Below, in pieces: positions 26,611-34,591 of a stretch of DNA of 64,000 nucleotides. Numbering within the stretch: the first letter of the stretch is position 1; every line of letters begins with the position of its first letter. Origin of the DNA: Deltaproteobacteria bacterium (GTDB lineage: Bacteria; Lernaellota; Lernaellaia; JACKCT01); assembly GCA_020633895.1 (NCBI GenBank), contig JACKCT010000006.1, positions 124,001 through 188,000 on the forward strand. Direction: 5' to 3'. Under the pieces are notes generated by a model, which had not been told where the DNA came from, did no database searches, and saw only the letters and a list, made by a program, of their open reading frames with translations. The position numbers were made by a program, and so were the translations under genes.

Positions 26611-27549
26611 CTGATCGACGCTGTTTTTCGCTTACGTATCCCCGTCGCGGCGGCCGTTCTGGCCGCCGCGCTCTGCTTTGGCGCCGGATGCAAGGCCTCC
26701 GCTCCCGATTCCGAAGCCCCCGCCGAGCCGACGTCCGCGCCGAAATATCGCATCGTCTCCCTTTTGCCGAGCCTGACCGGCATCGTGATCGAACTGGGGT
26801 TGGCCGAGCATCTGGTCGGCGTGACGTCCTACTGCTCCCGGCCGGAGTGCGCCGATCTGCCCAAGGTCGGAACGCAGTTCGCGCCGGATTACGAGCGTGT
26901 GGTGGGACTGCGTCCGGATGTGGTGCTGGTGGAAAAAGCCCACAGTGAAGTGGTCGACCGTTATACGAAACTCGGCGTGCCGACGCTGGTGCTGCCCACG
27001 GACAGCATCGAAGGGGTTTACGAATCCATCGGTGCGGTCGGCGAGCGATTCGGCAAGGTCGACGAGGCGCGGGCCCTCATCCACCGGATGCAGTCCAAAT
27101 TCGACGAAGTCCGCAGCCGCGTCAAAGGCGCGAAGCCGGTGCGGACGCTGCTAATCCTTGGGCTGGACGGCGACAGCCTGCGCCAGCTTTTCGCGGTGGG
27201 CGGCGGGAATTTTATGGATCAAATGGTGAAAATCGCGGGCGGGGAGAACGTCCTGGCCGACGCGGCCATCGACTACCCGCGCCTGTCCAAGGAACTGGTC
27301 GTGCAGCGCTCGCCCGAGGCCATCGTGGTCATCGCCGAGCCTCGGAAAAACAACGCCGATCTTTTCGCGGCGCAAAAGAACCTCTGGGCCGACCTGGCCA
27401 CGGTGGACGCCGTGCGCAACGATCGCATCTATCTGGTCGACGGGCCGCAGGTGCTGTTGCCCAGCCCGGACATGCCGAACACGGCCGAGCGGATCGCCCG
27501 GGCGCTGCATCCGGAGCGTTGGGAAAAATCGAAAAACGACGCTAATTGA
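26611..27549 (+). CDS. BtuF-like ABC transporter binding lipoprotein (non-standard start)
   Basis: About 312 residues of a class III periplasmic binding protein: RIVSLLPSLTGIVIELGLAEHLVGVT opens lobe 1, a long helix (about 160-190) links the lobes, and FMDQMVKIAGGENVLAD and SPEAIVVIAEP belong to lobe 2. Such proteins bind cobalamin, haem or siderophores. The frame upstream of the domain encodes a good lipoprotein signal ending FGAGC. The only plausible initiator for it is CTG at 26611 (GGAG 10 nt upstream); no ATG, GTG or TTG in frame precedes the lipobox. It follows the porin by 22 bp. No permease or ATPase gene is adjacent. Confidence 0.82.
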   Translation: MIDAVFRLRIPVAAAVLAAALCFGAGCKASAPDSEAPAEPTSAPKYRIVSLLPSLTGIVIELGLAEHLVGVTSYCSRPECADLPKVGTQFAPDYERVVGLRPDVVLVEKAHSEVVDRYTKLGVPTLVLPTDSIEGVYESIGAVGERFGKVDEARALIHRMQSKFDEVRSRVKGAKPVRTLLILGLDGDSLRQLFAVGGGNFMDQMVKIAGGENVLADAAIDYPRLSKELVVQRSPEAIVVIAEPRKNNADLFAAQKNLWADLATVDAVRNDRIYLVDGPQVLLPSPDMPNTAERIARALHPERWEKSKNDAN

Positions 27550-27913
27550 CGTCGGGCGACGAGGGGGCGCTGGGTGTGGGCGCCTCGGAGCGGCGATTGG
27601 TCCACGAGTGACGCGCGATGCGGAACGACCCCACCAACGCAATGAGCCCGCCGAAAAGCGCCAGACCCACCAGCCAGAACAGATAGCTCGCCAATCCGAC
27701 GACCACCATCGCCGGCACCAACACCACCATGCGCAAGACTTTTAACGGCCAGGGCAGATCCTTGGGCGTCAGGACCGCCTGCAACTCATCGGCGGCTTCG
27801 GCCAGGGGAGTGGAATGGCGGTCCGTCGGCGTGTCGGTCGCGGAGGCGGCGCCGTTGGCGTGACCGTTGGCGCGCCCGTTGGGGCGGGTGTTGTCGGGAG
27901 TCGGCGAGGTCAT
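27542..27913 (-). CDS. small membrane protein with two transmembrane helices
   Basis: 123 residues. The N-terminal 35 are polar (Asn, Gly, Thr, Pro). Residues of about 58-100 form one long or two short hydrophobic helices (VLRMVVLVPAMVVVGLASYLFWLVG and LFGGLIALVGSF), and the tail is Ser/Pro-rich. No known family is evident. AAGGA lies 9 nt before the ATG. It overlaps the end of the convergent binding-protein gene by 8 bp. Ordinary codon use and the upstream site support it as real. Confidence 0.6.
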   Translation of the reverse strand: MTSPTPDNTRPNGRANGHANGAASATDTPTDRHSTPLAEAADELQAVLTPKDLPWPLKVLRMVVLVPAMVVVGLASYLFWLVGLALFGGLIALVGSFRIARHSWTNRRSEAPTPSAPSSPDVN

Positions 27914-28027
27914 GGGTCGGTCGTTCCTTGCCGCGCGGGCGGCGTGTTCGCGGGCGATGATAATCCGGCCGGTCGGGGCGTTACAAGGGCGGGGGGCACG
28001 GGAAAGGGGATTGGAGTTCCATGGAAT

Positions 28028-28115
28028 CAGAGCCCCGACCTGTAGGGAGGGGTCTGGCGCGGATCAGCATGAAACCAGCGTTGTTCAGCGCGTCGTGCGT
28101 GGCGTGCCGGGTCGG
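28028..28115. repeat. CAGAGCC dispersed repeat, copy D
   Basis: It begins CAGAGCCCCGACCTGTAGGG, identical over 28 bp to the right end of copy E (38746 reading back). It then shares CGGATCA, CGTTGTTC, a TCGTGCG-type stretch and GGCGTGCCGGGTC. The expected opposite end (CAGAGCCGCGCACGG type) is not seen; the sequence diverges after 28113. Confidence 0.75.
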
Positions 28116-28164
28116 AGCGAAGCGACGCCCACAATGGCACTCCCAACCCTCGCGCCGGCGTGCA

Positions 28165-28181
28165 GGATACCCCTGGTATCC
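28165..28181 (-). terminator. hairpin after the MscS gene
   Basis: GGATACC and GGTATCC pair perfectly over a 3-nt loop, 25 bp beyond the stop of the leftward MscS gene. There is no T-run, so it may act only as a 3' stabilising hairpin. Confidence 0.35.
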
Positions 28182-28205
28182 GTTAGTCCATGGCGACTAC
28201 ACCAT

Positions 28206-30233
28206 TTAGTCGTCGTCGGCTCCGGCTTCGGCGGCGGCCTTGAGCAGGGCGCTGTTGGGGTCCAGGTTGCTGGCGCCGACGGTCCAGACGGTGCGTTGGG
28301 GGAAGGGGATTTCGATGCCCTCTTTGTCGAACGCCTGCTTGATGCGCAGGTTCAGCTCGCGCTTGACGTCCCACTGGGCGCCGGGTTTGACCTTGACCCA
28401 CACGCGAAAGACGATCGACGAGTCGGCCAGCGACTCCACGCCCATGACGGACGGCGCCTCGTACATTTTGATCTTCCAGTCGGGCTCCTTGTAGATCTCC
28501 TCGCCGATGCGGTTGAGGATGCCGCGCACCTTGACCAGGTCCGACTTATAGGCGACGCCGATGTCCAGGATGGTGCGGGCCCAGTTGTGCGTCAGATTGG
28601 AGACGACGGTGATCTGGCTGTTGGGAATGGAATGCACCGTCCCCTCCAGGTCGCGCAACACCAGACGACGCAGGGAAATGCTCTCCACCAGTCCCGCGAC
28701 GCCGCCGGTTTTGACCACGTCACCGACGGAAAGCTGGTTTTCGGCCAGAATGAAAAATCCGTTGACGATGTCCTTGACCAGGTTTTGCGAGCCGAAGGAA
28801 ACGGCCAAGCCGAGGATGGCGAAGGCGCCCATGAGGGGGGTGATGTTCACGCCCAGCGCGTCGAGGAACAGCAGTCCCAGCACGAAGAAGACCAGCCCGC
28901 GCAGCACGCCGGAAAAGACCGTCACCAGGGTGCGGGTGCGTTGTTCGCTTTCGGGACCGGAGACGGCGGTGTTGCGTTCGGAGCGTCGGATCAGGACGTT
29001 GCCGATAAAGCGGATGATGCGTCCGATCAGCCAGCCGAGCAGCACGATGGCGATGAGGATCAGGCCCTTGCTCAAAACCAGGTCCCACGCCGTGCGCAGC
29101 AGGACGTCGGGCAGGCGGGTGCGCTCCTTGGCGATGGCCTGCTCGATTTCGGAGGCGCGCTGCTTTTTGAGTTCGGAGACGGCCTCGGCGTACGAGCGGT
29201 CGCCCGCGTATTGGTTGATGAGCCGGTTCTGCTCACCGATTTCCTTGCGCAGTTCCTCCCGCCGCGCGGCGACCTGCTTGAGGCGGTCGCGCCACAGGCC
29301 GCTCCAGGTCGACTCGCCCCGGTAGGCGGCGGACAACTCCTCGGTGACGGTTTCCTCCCGCTGCGTGAGTTTGGCGTCGGCGGACTGGGTGGCCAGCTTC
29401 ATGCGCGCGGCCTTGATGAGTTCGCCGTAGAGATCCACTTTCGCCTCGGCTTCTTTTTGCGCGGCGATCTGGTTTTCTAACTGGCGCTGAAGGTCGTCGA
29501 GGATGCGCTTGTGGCGCTCGTAGGTGGAGAACTCGTCGCGGGTGCCGTCGTTGGTGAAGAATTTGGGAATGGATCCGGCGGCGGCGTCGTCCGCGGCCAC
29601 GTTGGCCTCGGCGTTCTGGGCGGCCTGAGTCGCTCCGGCGGAGACGATCTGCTGCAGGCGCGTCTCGTGGGCCTCCAGGGCAAGATCCAAGGCCTGAAGA
29701 TATTGATCCAGGTTGGTCAGGCGCTCGCGCATCAGCTCCATGTAATGGGACAGCGCCTCGACGCGCCGGGCGTATTGCTCCTTCTTGCGTTGATTGGCCC
29801 GTTTATCGCCCAGGGCTTCGGCCTCCTTGCGATAGAGGCTCACCAGGCGCTCCACCGGCGGGATCTGCTGTTCGCGATAAACCCGCCACTCCCGCGTCAG
29901 GCTCGCCAGGTTCCGCAGGTCCACCACCATCAGGCGAAGTTTTTCTTCATCGTTTTTCGCCAGTTGGGAATCCAGCGTGGACGCGGGAATCGGGGAGGGA
30001 ACCTGGGCGATCATCTCGCGCCAGGAGGCTTCGACGTCTTCCAGCGTCGCCTCGGGCAGCGGCGTGGGGACGGGCGTCGGCGCCACGGGCACGGCGGCGG
30101 GCGCCGGGGTCGCCGGAGCCGCGGCGGGAGCGGGGGAAGCCGCGGGCGCGGGGGAAGGCGTGTCCTGGGCGAAGGCGCCGGGCACGGCCGGAAATATCAG
30201 CACCATCAAAACAACAACAGCAAATCGACGCAT
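28206..30233 (-). CDS. MscS-family mechanosensitive channel with periplasmic coiled coil
   Basis: 675 residues. A signal peptide (cleavage after AFA, about residue 22) is followed by an Ala/Pro-rich spacer and roughly 300 residues of charged helices, probably a periplasmic coiled coil as in MscK/YbdG-type large members. Membrane helices begin near residue 370. The pore helix region ILGLAVSFGSQNLVKDIVNG and the beta domain GDVVKTGGVAGLVESISLRR and SIPNSQI are typical MscS. The channel opens under membrane tension to release solutes in osmotic downshock. ATG at 30233 is chosen because the signal peptide starts there. The acidic tail AGADDD is short. It appears to be a single-gene unit. Confidence 0.9.
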   Translation of the reverse strand: MRRFAVVVLMVLIFPAVPGAFAQDTPSPAPAASPAPAAAPATPAPAAVPVAPTPVPTPLPEATLEDVEASWREMIAQVPSPIPASTLDSQLAKNDEEKLRLMVVDLRNLASLTREWRVYREQQIPPVERLVSLYRKEAEALGDKRANQRKKEQYARRVEALSHYMELMRERLTNLDQYLQALDLALEAHETRLQQIVSAGATQAAQNAEANVAADDAAAGSIPKFFTNDGTRDEFSTYERHKRILDDLQRQLENQIAAQKEAEAKVDLYGELIKAARMKLATQSADAKLTQREETVTEELSAAYRGESTWSGLWRDRLKQVAARREELRKEIGEQNRLINQYAGDRSYAEAVSELKKQRASEIEQAIAKERTRLPDVLLRTAWDLVLSKGLILIAIVLLGWLIGRIIRFIGNVLIRRSERNTAVSGPESEQRTRTLVTVFSGVLRGLVFFVLGLLFLDALGVNITPLMGAFAILGLAVSFGSQNLVKDIVNGFFILAENQLSVGDVVKTGGVAGLVESISLRRLVLRDLEGTVHSIPNSQITVVSNLTHNWARTILDIGVAYKSDLVKVRGILNRIGEEIYKEPDWKIKMYEAPSVMGVESLADSSIVFRVWVKVKPGAQWDVKRELNLRIKQAFDKEGIEIPFPQRTVWTVGASNLDPNSALLKAAAEAGADDD

Positions 30234-30690
30234 CGGTTCGCGGTCCTTTTTCGGGATCGGAGTTGGAAAGCGGCGTCGAAGGATCGAACGACCCACGGCG
30301 CCTTGCCTTACCCATGGGTATCCGCCGATTCGCTCACCGTCAAGGGCGGCGGCCTTTGGCGGGGCGGGGCCCTGTCGCACGGCTCACGAAATTTCCGAGG
30401 TGAAAATGGAGAAATCGGCCGGAGAAAAAGGGGCGCCGGGACCGAGATGGACCTCGGCCCCGGCCCGCGCTCAGGAGGGTGAGCGCTGTAAGGAACACCA
30501 TCAAACGGGATCGAAGGGCGAAACGGACGCGCGCCGGTGAATATTGCTGGTCTTGTGGAACGTGCGCCCGAATGACGCCCGAACGTTCCGTGGACCTTCG
30601 ACCCGGCCTCAGGATAGACGGGGCGGCGGGCTGTTCCGTGTGACAGGTGTCACTGACGAAAAGAGGGAATTTCGCTGTGGCGACGCGCGG
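30234..30690. other. 457-bp intergenic region
   Basis: No gene is seen. It carries the MscS promoter region (30234-30450) and the end of the HD-GYP gene. The clearest signal is the dyad at 30640-30653. Confidence 0.5.
30640..30653. promoter_or_regulatory. perfect dyad GTGACA-GG-TGTCAC
   Basis: Two perfect 6-bp arms with a 2-bp centre, 38 bp beyond the stop of the leftward HD-GYP gene and about 400 bp upstream of the MscS start. The shape fits a dimeric regulator site, but no regulator can be assigned and there is no T-run for a terminator. Confidence 0.4.
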
Positions 30691-32052
30691 TTACGCGCTG
30701 GGGACGGACGTTCGGACCGAGGCGATGTAGTGGCCGGTATCGATATCCCGGTCGGCCAGGTTGATCTGCGTGTCCTCGTCGACGGGCTCGCCGTCGGCGT
30801 CGCGCAGGAGCTGCACGACGGGCCGGAACGGGTCGGAGCGATTCGGGTCGACGACCATGGCCGTCTCGTTGGTCGTGAGTTTGACGAACGTGCCCGGCGG
30901 ATACATGCCCACGGCGGTGATGAAATGGGCCAGCACCCGGGGTTCGAATTCCTCCCCCGCCTTGCGGATGAGCATGGGCGGGATTTCCTCGGGTTTGGCG
31001 TTTTCCGTGCCGTGCAGATAGCGCTCGTAGGCGTTGGCGATGGCGATGATATTGGCCAGCAGGTTGACGCGACGCTCGCCGGAGGCGCGGGACGGGGTCG
31101 GGTAGCCGCTGCCGTCCCAGCCACGGTGATGCTCGTAGACGACGACGATCGCCGCCGCCGGCACGGTGGGCAGGGACTGGAGGATGCCCACGCCGCGCAG
31201 GGGATGCTCGTGAAGGATGCGCGGGTCGGTGGAGGTGTGGATGATGCCGTCCTCGAACCGGGGCGGGATGTCCATCTTGCCCACGTCGTGCAGCAGGCCG
31301 GCCAGGAACAGGTCGGTGAGCTGCGTCGGCGTCAGGCCCATGGTCTTGCCGGCTTCGTAGGCGATGATCGCCGTGTTGATGCTGTGGCCGACCAGATCGT
31401 CGGGCGCGCGCCGGGTGTGCAGACGGGAGATCAGGGCGAAGTGATCGTCCTGCAACGACCGGATCATGCGGTTGGCGATCTGATGCACCAGGTCCAGGGA
31501 CGGCGAGGAGCGCGGGTTGAACAGGCTCACGAAAAATCGCGTCAAGGCGTGGCGCATGGACGCGTAGATGTCCCGGGCGTCTTCGGTGTCGGTGGAGATG
31601 TCGTAGTTCGACTCGGCGATGTCCACCCGCTGCAACAGGATGTGATGAATGTCCCGGTTGAGCATCTCCTGGTTGTGATTGCCGCCTTCCCAGGGATCGT
31701 CTTCGGTCAAAATGTGCAAAAACGCGGCGATCTCGTCGGCGGTCACGCCCTTGCGCACCGACAGAGACGAAATGCCCCGTTCCTCGGCCGCCTTGAGCAG
31801 GGGACGCACCAGCAGGGAGACACGATTGAGCGGCACCTTCTCAAAGACGATCTCGCCGCCCAGGATGACGATCGTCCACGACTCCTGACTTTGGAAATAG
31901 TCGTTATAGATTTCGACGAGGCGCTCGTCGCTGACGCGCAGGATCGTGTGCCCCTCGGGATAAAGCGAGCGGTTGCGAAGGCACAGGGAGAAGGCCTTGA
32001 GGATCTCCTCGGTGAGCGACATATTGCGTCGAAGGGCGGCGGTTTCGCTCAT
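30691..32052 (-). CDS. HD-GYP phosphodiesterase with N-terminal YPxGH domain
   Basis: 453 residues, soluble. The C-terminal HD-GYP domain shows LLHDVGKMDIP and, downstream, HHRGWDGSGYP; GYP is intact, while the usual HHE is HHR, which may affect metal binding. Such domains hydrolyse cyclic di-GMP. The first 125 residues contain SLYPEGHTILRVSDERL and GISSLSVRKGVTADEIAAFL, a pattern shared with the neighbouring HEAT protein. ATG at 32052 is set by this domain. The gene lies 14 bp downstream of the HEAT gene in the same direction, so they form an operon. After the HD-GYP part comes a small C-terminal segment that looks like beta strands. Confidence 0.88.
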   Translation of the reverse strand: MSETAALRRNMSLTEEILKAFSLCLRNRSLYPEGHTILRVSDERLVEIYNDYFQSQESWTIVILGGEIVFEKVPLNRVSLLVRPLLKAAEERGISSLSVRKGVTADEIAAFLHILTEDDPWEGGNHNQEMLNRDIHHILLQRVDIAESNYDISTDTEDARDIYASMRHALTRFFVSLFNPRSSPSLDLVHQIANRMIRSLQDDHFALISRLHTRRAPDDLVGHSINTAIIAYEAGKTMGLTPTQLTDLFLAGLLHDVGKMDIPPRFEDGIIHTSTDPRILHEHPLRGVGILQSLPTVPAAAIVVVYEHHRGWDGSGYPTPSRASGERRVNLLANIIAIANAYERYLHGTENAKPEEIPPMLIRKAGEEFEPRVLAHFITAVGMYPPGTFVKLTTNETAMVVDPNRSDPFRPVVQLLRDADGEPVDEDTQINLADRDIDTGHYIASVRTSVPSA

Positions 32053-32066
32053 GGGGATTGGGTCTC

Positions 32067-34277
32067 CTACATCCCGCGCAGGGATTCGCTGCACGCCCGC
32101 TTGACCGCGCCGCGCAGGCTTTTGGATCCCTTGGTCAGAATATTCTTGGCGTGCAGGTCGCCGATGTTGGCCAGCGCCTTGGCCGCCGTGGTCAGCATCT
32201 GCTCGTCCACCCGCTTGAGCAGTCCGGTGCCCAGCAGGTACTTCTCGATCAACGACACCGCCAAGCCGTCCTTGAGATACCCCAGGGATTCGATGGCCAG
32301 TTCGATGGACTTTTCGTCGTCGTCGAAGGGATGTTTCTCCGACAACTGAGCCCGTAGCGCCTCCGCCGCCGGACGGGACCCGGCGCACGACCCCAGGCCC
32401 AGGATCGCCTGCTGGCGCACCCCCGGGTCCTTGTCGTGCATCAGGTCGATGAGCAACTCCACGGCTCGCTGACTGCCCACGCCGCCCAGAGCCCGGGCGG
32501 TTTCCTTGCGGACGCGGGCGTCGTCGTGGGCGGCGGTTTCGGACAGGAGCTGGTCCATGCCCTCGGGTTTCATCTTGCCGATGACGGCGATCATGTTGCG
32601 CACCACGTACCAGCGGTCGTTCTCCAGCGCCTGGGCGATGGCCGGAAGGATTTTGGTGCCCGCCGAGGAGAGGATGTCGATGAGCACATGCCGGGCGCCG
32701 CGATCCTGCTCGTCATCCAGCGAACGCAGAATCGGCTCGTAGGCGGCGGAGCCCAGGCCGGTCAGGATCCCGCCGATGGCCTTGGCCTCCTCCCGGCCCC
32801 AGTTGTGCAGGGCCGAGACCAGCGCCTCGGCCACCTCGGGCCGACGCAGACTCATCAAAATGGCCCGGGCGATTTTGCGCGAGCCGTCGAATTCGTTCTT
32901 GGTGCTGGCGTGCTTGCGCAACAGGCGCATGGCCCGGTCGGCCAAGGCGTACCGGCCCGTGTGGACGAAGCCCACGATCATCTCGCCCAGGTCGTGGGCG
33001 TAGAATTCGTAAGTCCCCAACTCCCGCTGGCTTTCCAGCAGATCCAGGAGGTTGAGCAGCGCCTCTTCCTCCAAGCGGGCGTCGTTCACGTCCGAAGCCA
33101 GTTCGGGAATGTCATGGAGGTTGTCTTCCAGGAACTGGTAGACCGGCATCGCCCCGGCGGACTGGCGTTGCTGCACGCTCTCGATGGTTTCGGCCAGGCG
33201 GCGCAAATGGGCGTTGAATCGCGGCGTGCGCGAGCAGCGGTCCATGATCGGGCCGAATCGCGGATCGTGACGCGGGTCCAGGTCGCCGACCAGGGCGGAG
33301 ATTTCCGAGAGGATGCGCGGCTCGTTGCGGCTTTTGAGCCAGTGCTTGTACGTCATGCAGAATTCGTCGAGCCCGCACAGCGTGGGATCCAGCCCCTCGA
33401 ATAACGAACGGCCGATGTCCCGGTCGCTGAGGATGTCCAGATAGGGCGCGAAGGCCAGCGCCGCCTCGTTGGCCTGGCTCATCTGGGCGATGGCCGTGTT
33501 CTGCAAAATGATGTAGCGGCTGCGCGGGCTCAAATGCTCCAACACCGAAACGATGCGCGCCTCGTGGTCGTTGCGCTCCTCGATGGTGTCGGGCGGGGGC
33601 ATGGAGGTAATCAGCGAGAAGAAATCGTTGGCCGCCTGGGCCATCTCGTTGGCGTCGATGGTGGCGGCGATGGCCGAATCCAACAGGGCGGCCAGACGCG
33701 GCGCGTCCTGGAGCATCCGGGATACGAACTCCTGATCCTCGGACGAGTCGAACGTCTGGGACTTGCGCCAGCTATTGGCGATGCGCCGCCAGACCTCGGC
33801 GTCGGACAGATCGCCCATGCGTTCGGCCAGATCCTCTTCGTCCAGGTGATAATCGATCTCGATGATATGGATCGAATGCACCCCGTTGTCCGAGAGCATC
33901 TTCTGGTAGCCGCCCATGGCCTTGACGTCGAAGGGGTCGAGTTCCATGGATTTGAGGAAGCTGGTGAGCTGGCTTTGGTCCACGCCCCGGTGGAACGTCA
34001 CATGGCTGACGCTGTGCTGATGCAGCGAGCGGGAGAGGGCGTCGATCCAGTCCTGGCCCCGGACTTCCTGGTCGTCCACATAGAGCCGGTCCTGGCCCAC
34101 GCCGATCGACAGGGACGAATGGGATTTGAAGTATCGTTCAAATGAATGGACGAGGTCGTCGAGGGATTGGGAGAGCGTCGGATGCCCCACGGGATACATC
34201 CGCGCTTTTTTAAGCAGGCTGGCAAATCCGGACAGAACAGGTGTGCTGTCCCGGATTCCCGGCGCGACCGATGCCAT
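32067..34277 (-). CDS. HEAT-repeat protein with N-terminal YPxGH domain
   Basis: 736 residues, no signal peptide or membrane helix. The N-terminal 130 residues (SLLKKARMYPVGHPTLSQSL, VSHVTFHRGVDQSQLTSFLKSM) share a pattern with the HD-GYP partner encoded downstream. The middle is helical, of unknown type. From about residue 470 HEAT-like repeats follow (ILRSLDDEQDRGARHVLIDIL, VRNMIAVIGKM, VRKETARALGGVG, VRQQAILGLGSC), forming a protein-binding solenoid. GGAGGGTGT immediately precedes the ATG at 34277. It probably acts as a scaffold or regulator for the HD-GYP enzyme; this is inferred from the operon and the shared domain. Confidence 0.85.
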   Translation of the reverse strand: MASVAPGIRDSTPVLSGFASLLKKARMYPVGHPTLSQSLDDLVHSFERYFKSHSSLSIGVGQDRLYVDDQEVRGQDWIDALSRSLHQHSVSHVTFHRGVDQSQLTSFLKSMELDPFDVKAMGGYQKMLSDNGVHSIHIIEIDYHLDEEDLAERMGDLSDAEVWRRIANSWRKSQTFDSSEDQEFVSRMLQDAPRLAALLDSAIAATIDANEMAQAANDFFSLITSMPPPDTIEERNDHEARIVSVLEHLSPRSRYIILQNTAIAQMSQANEAALAFAPYLDILSDRDIGRSLFEGLDPTLCGLDEFCMTYKHWLKSRNEPRILSEISALVGDLDPRHDPRFGPIMDRCSRTPRFNAHLRRLAETIESVQQRQSAGAMPVYQFLEDNLHDIPELASDVNDARLEEEALLNLLDLLESQRELGTYEFYAHDLGEMIVGFVHTGRYALADRAMRLLRKHASTKNEFDGSRKIARAILMSLRRPEVAEALVSALHNWGREEAKAIGGILTGLGSAAYEPILRSLDDEQDRGARHVLIDILSSAGTKILPAIAQALENDRWYVVRNMIAVIGKMKPEGMDQLLSETAAHDDARVRKETARALGGVGSQRAVELLIDLMHDKDPGVRQQAILGLGSCAGSRPAAEALRAQLSEKHPFDDDEKSIELAIESLGYLKDGLAVSLIEKYLLGTGLLKRVDEQMLTTAAKALANIGDLHAKNILTKGSKSLRGAVKRACSESLRGM

Positions 34278-34591
34278 ACACCCTCCGAAAAAAGGGGCTG
34301 CCTGCCGTCCTTTTCCCGCTTGTAGAGTATCGGAAGTTGCGGGCCGCCGTTGAAAAGGCGCGTTTCACGCCCATTCCTTTTTTCAACGACCGCCGGAGTT
34401 TTCCCCATCGACGATTAGAGCAAACAATATTAGCACAGTCTTCTCCGGCCCGCATGTCGGGATTTTCGCTAAGGGTCCGTCGTGAGGGATGCCCCGATAG
34501 GTCCGAACCGGGCGGTTTGTCGTTGGCGAACGGCGTCGGGAAGCGTAGGATGTTTCCCCAATCAGACATGACCAAGCGCGAGGATCGAATC
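34278..34591. other. 314-bp divergent intergenic region
   Basis: It separates the leftward HEAT/HD-GYP operon from the rightward lipoprotein operon and must carry both promoters. An AT-rich stretch at 34425-34440 contains TAATAT, read leftwards, that could be a -10, but no matching -35 is seen. No gene is apparent. Confidence 0.5.
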
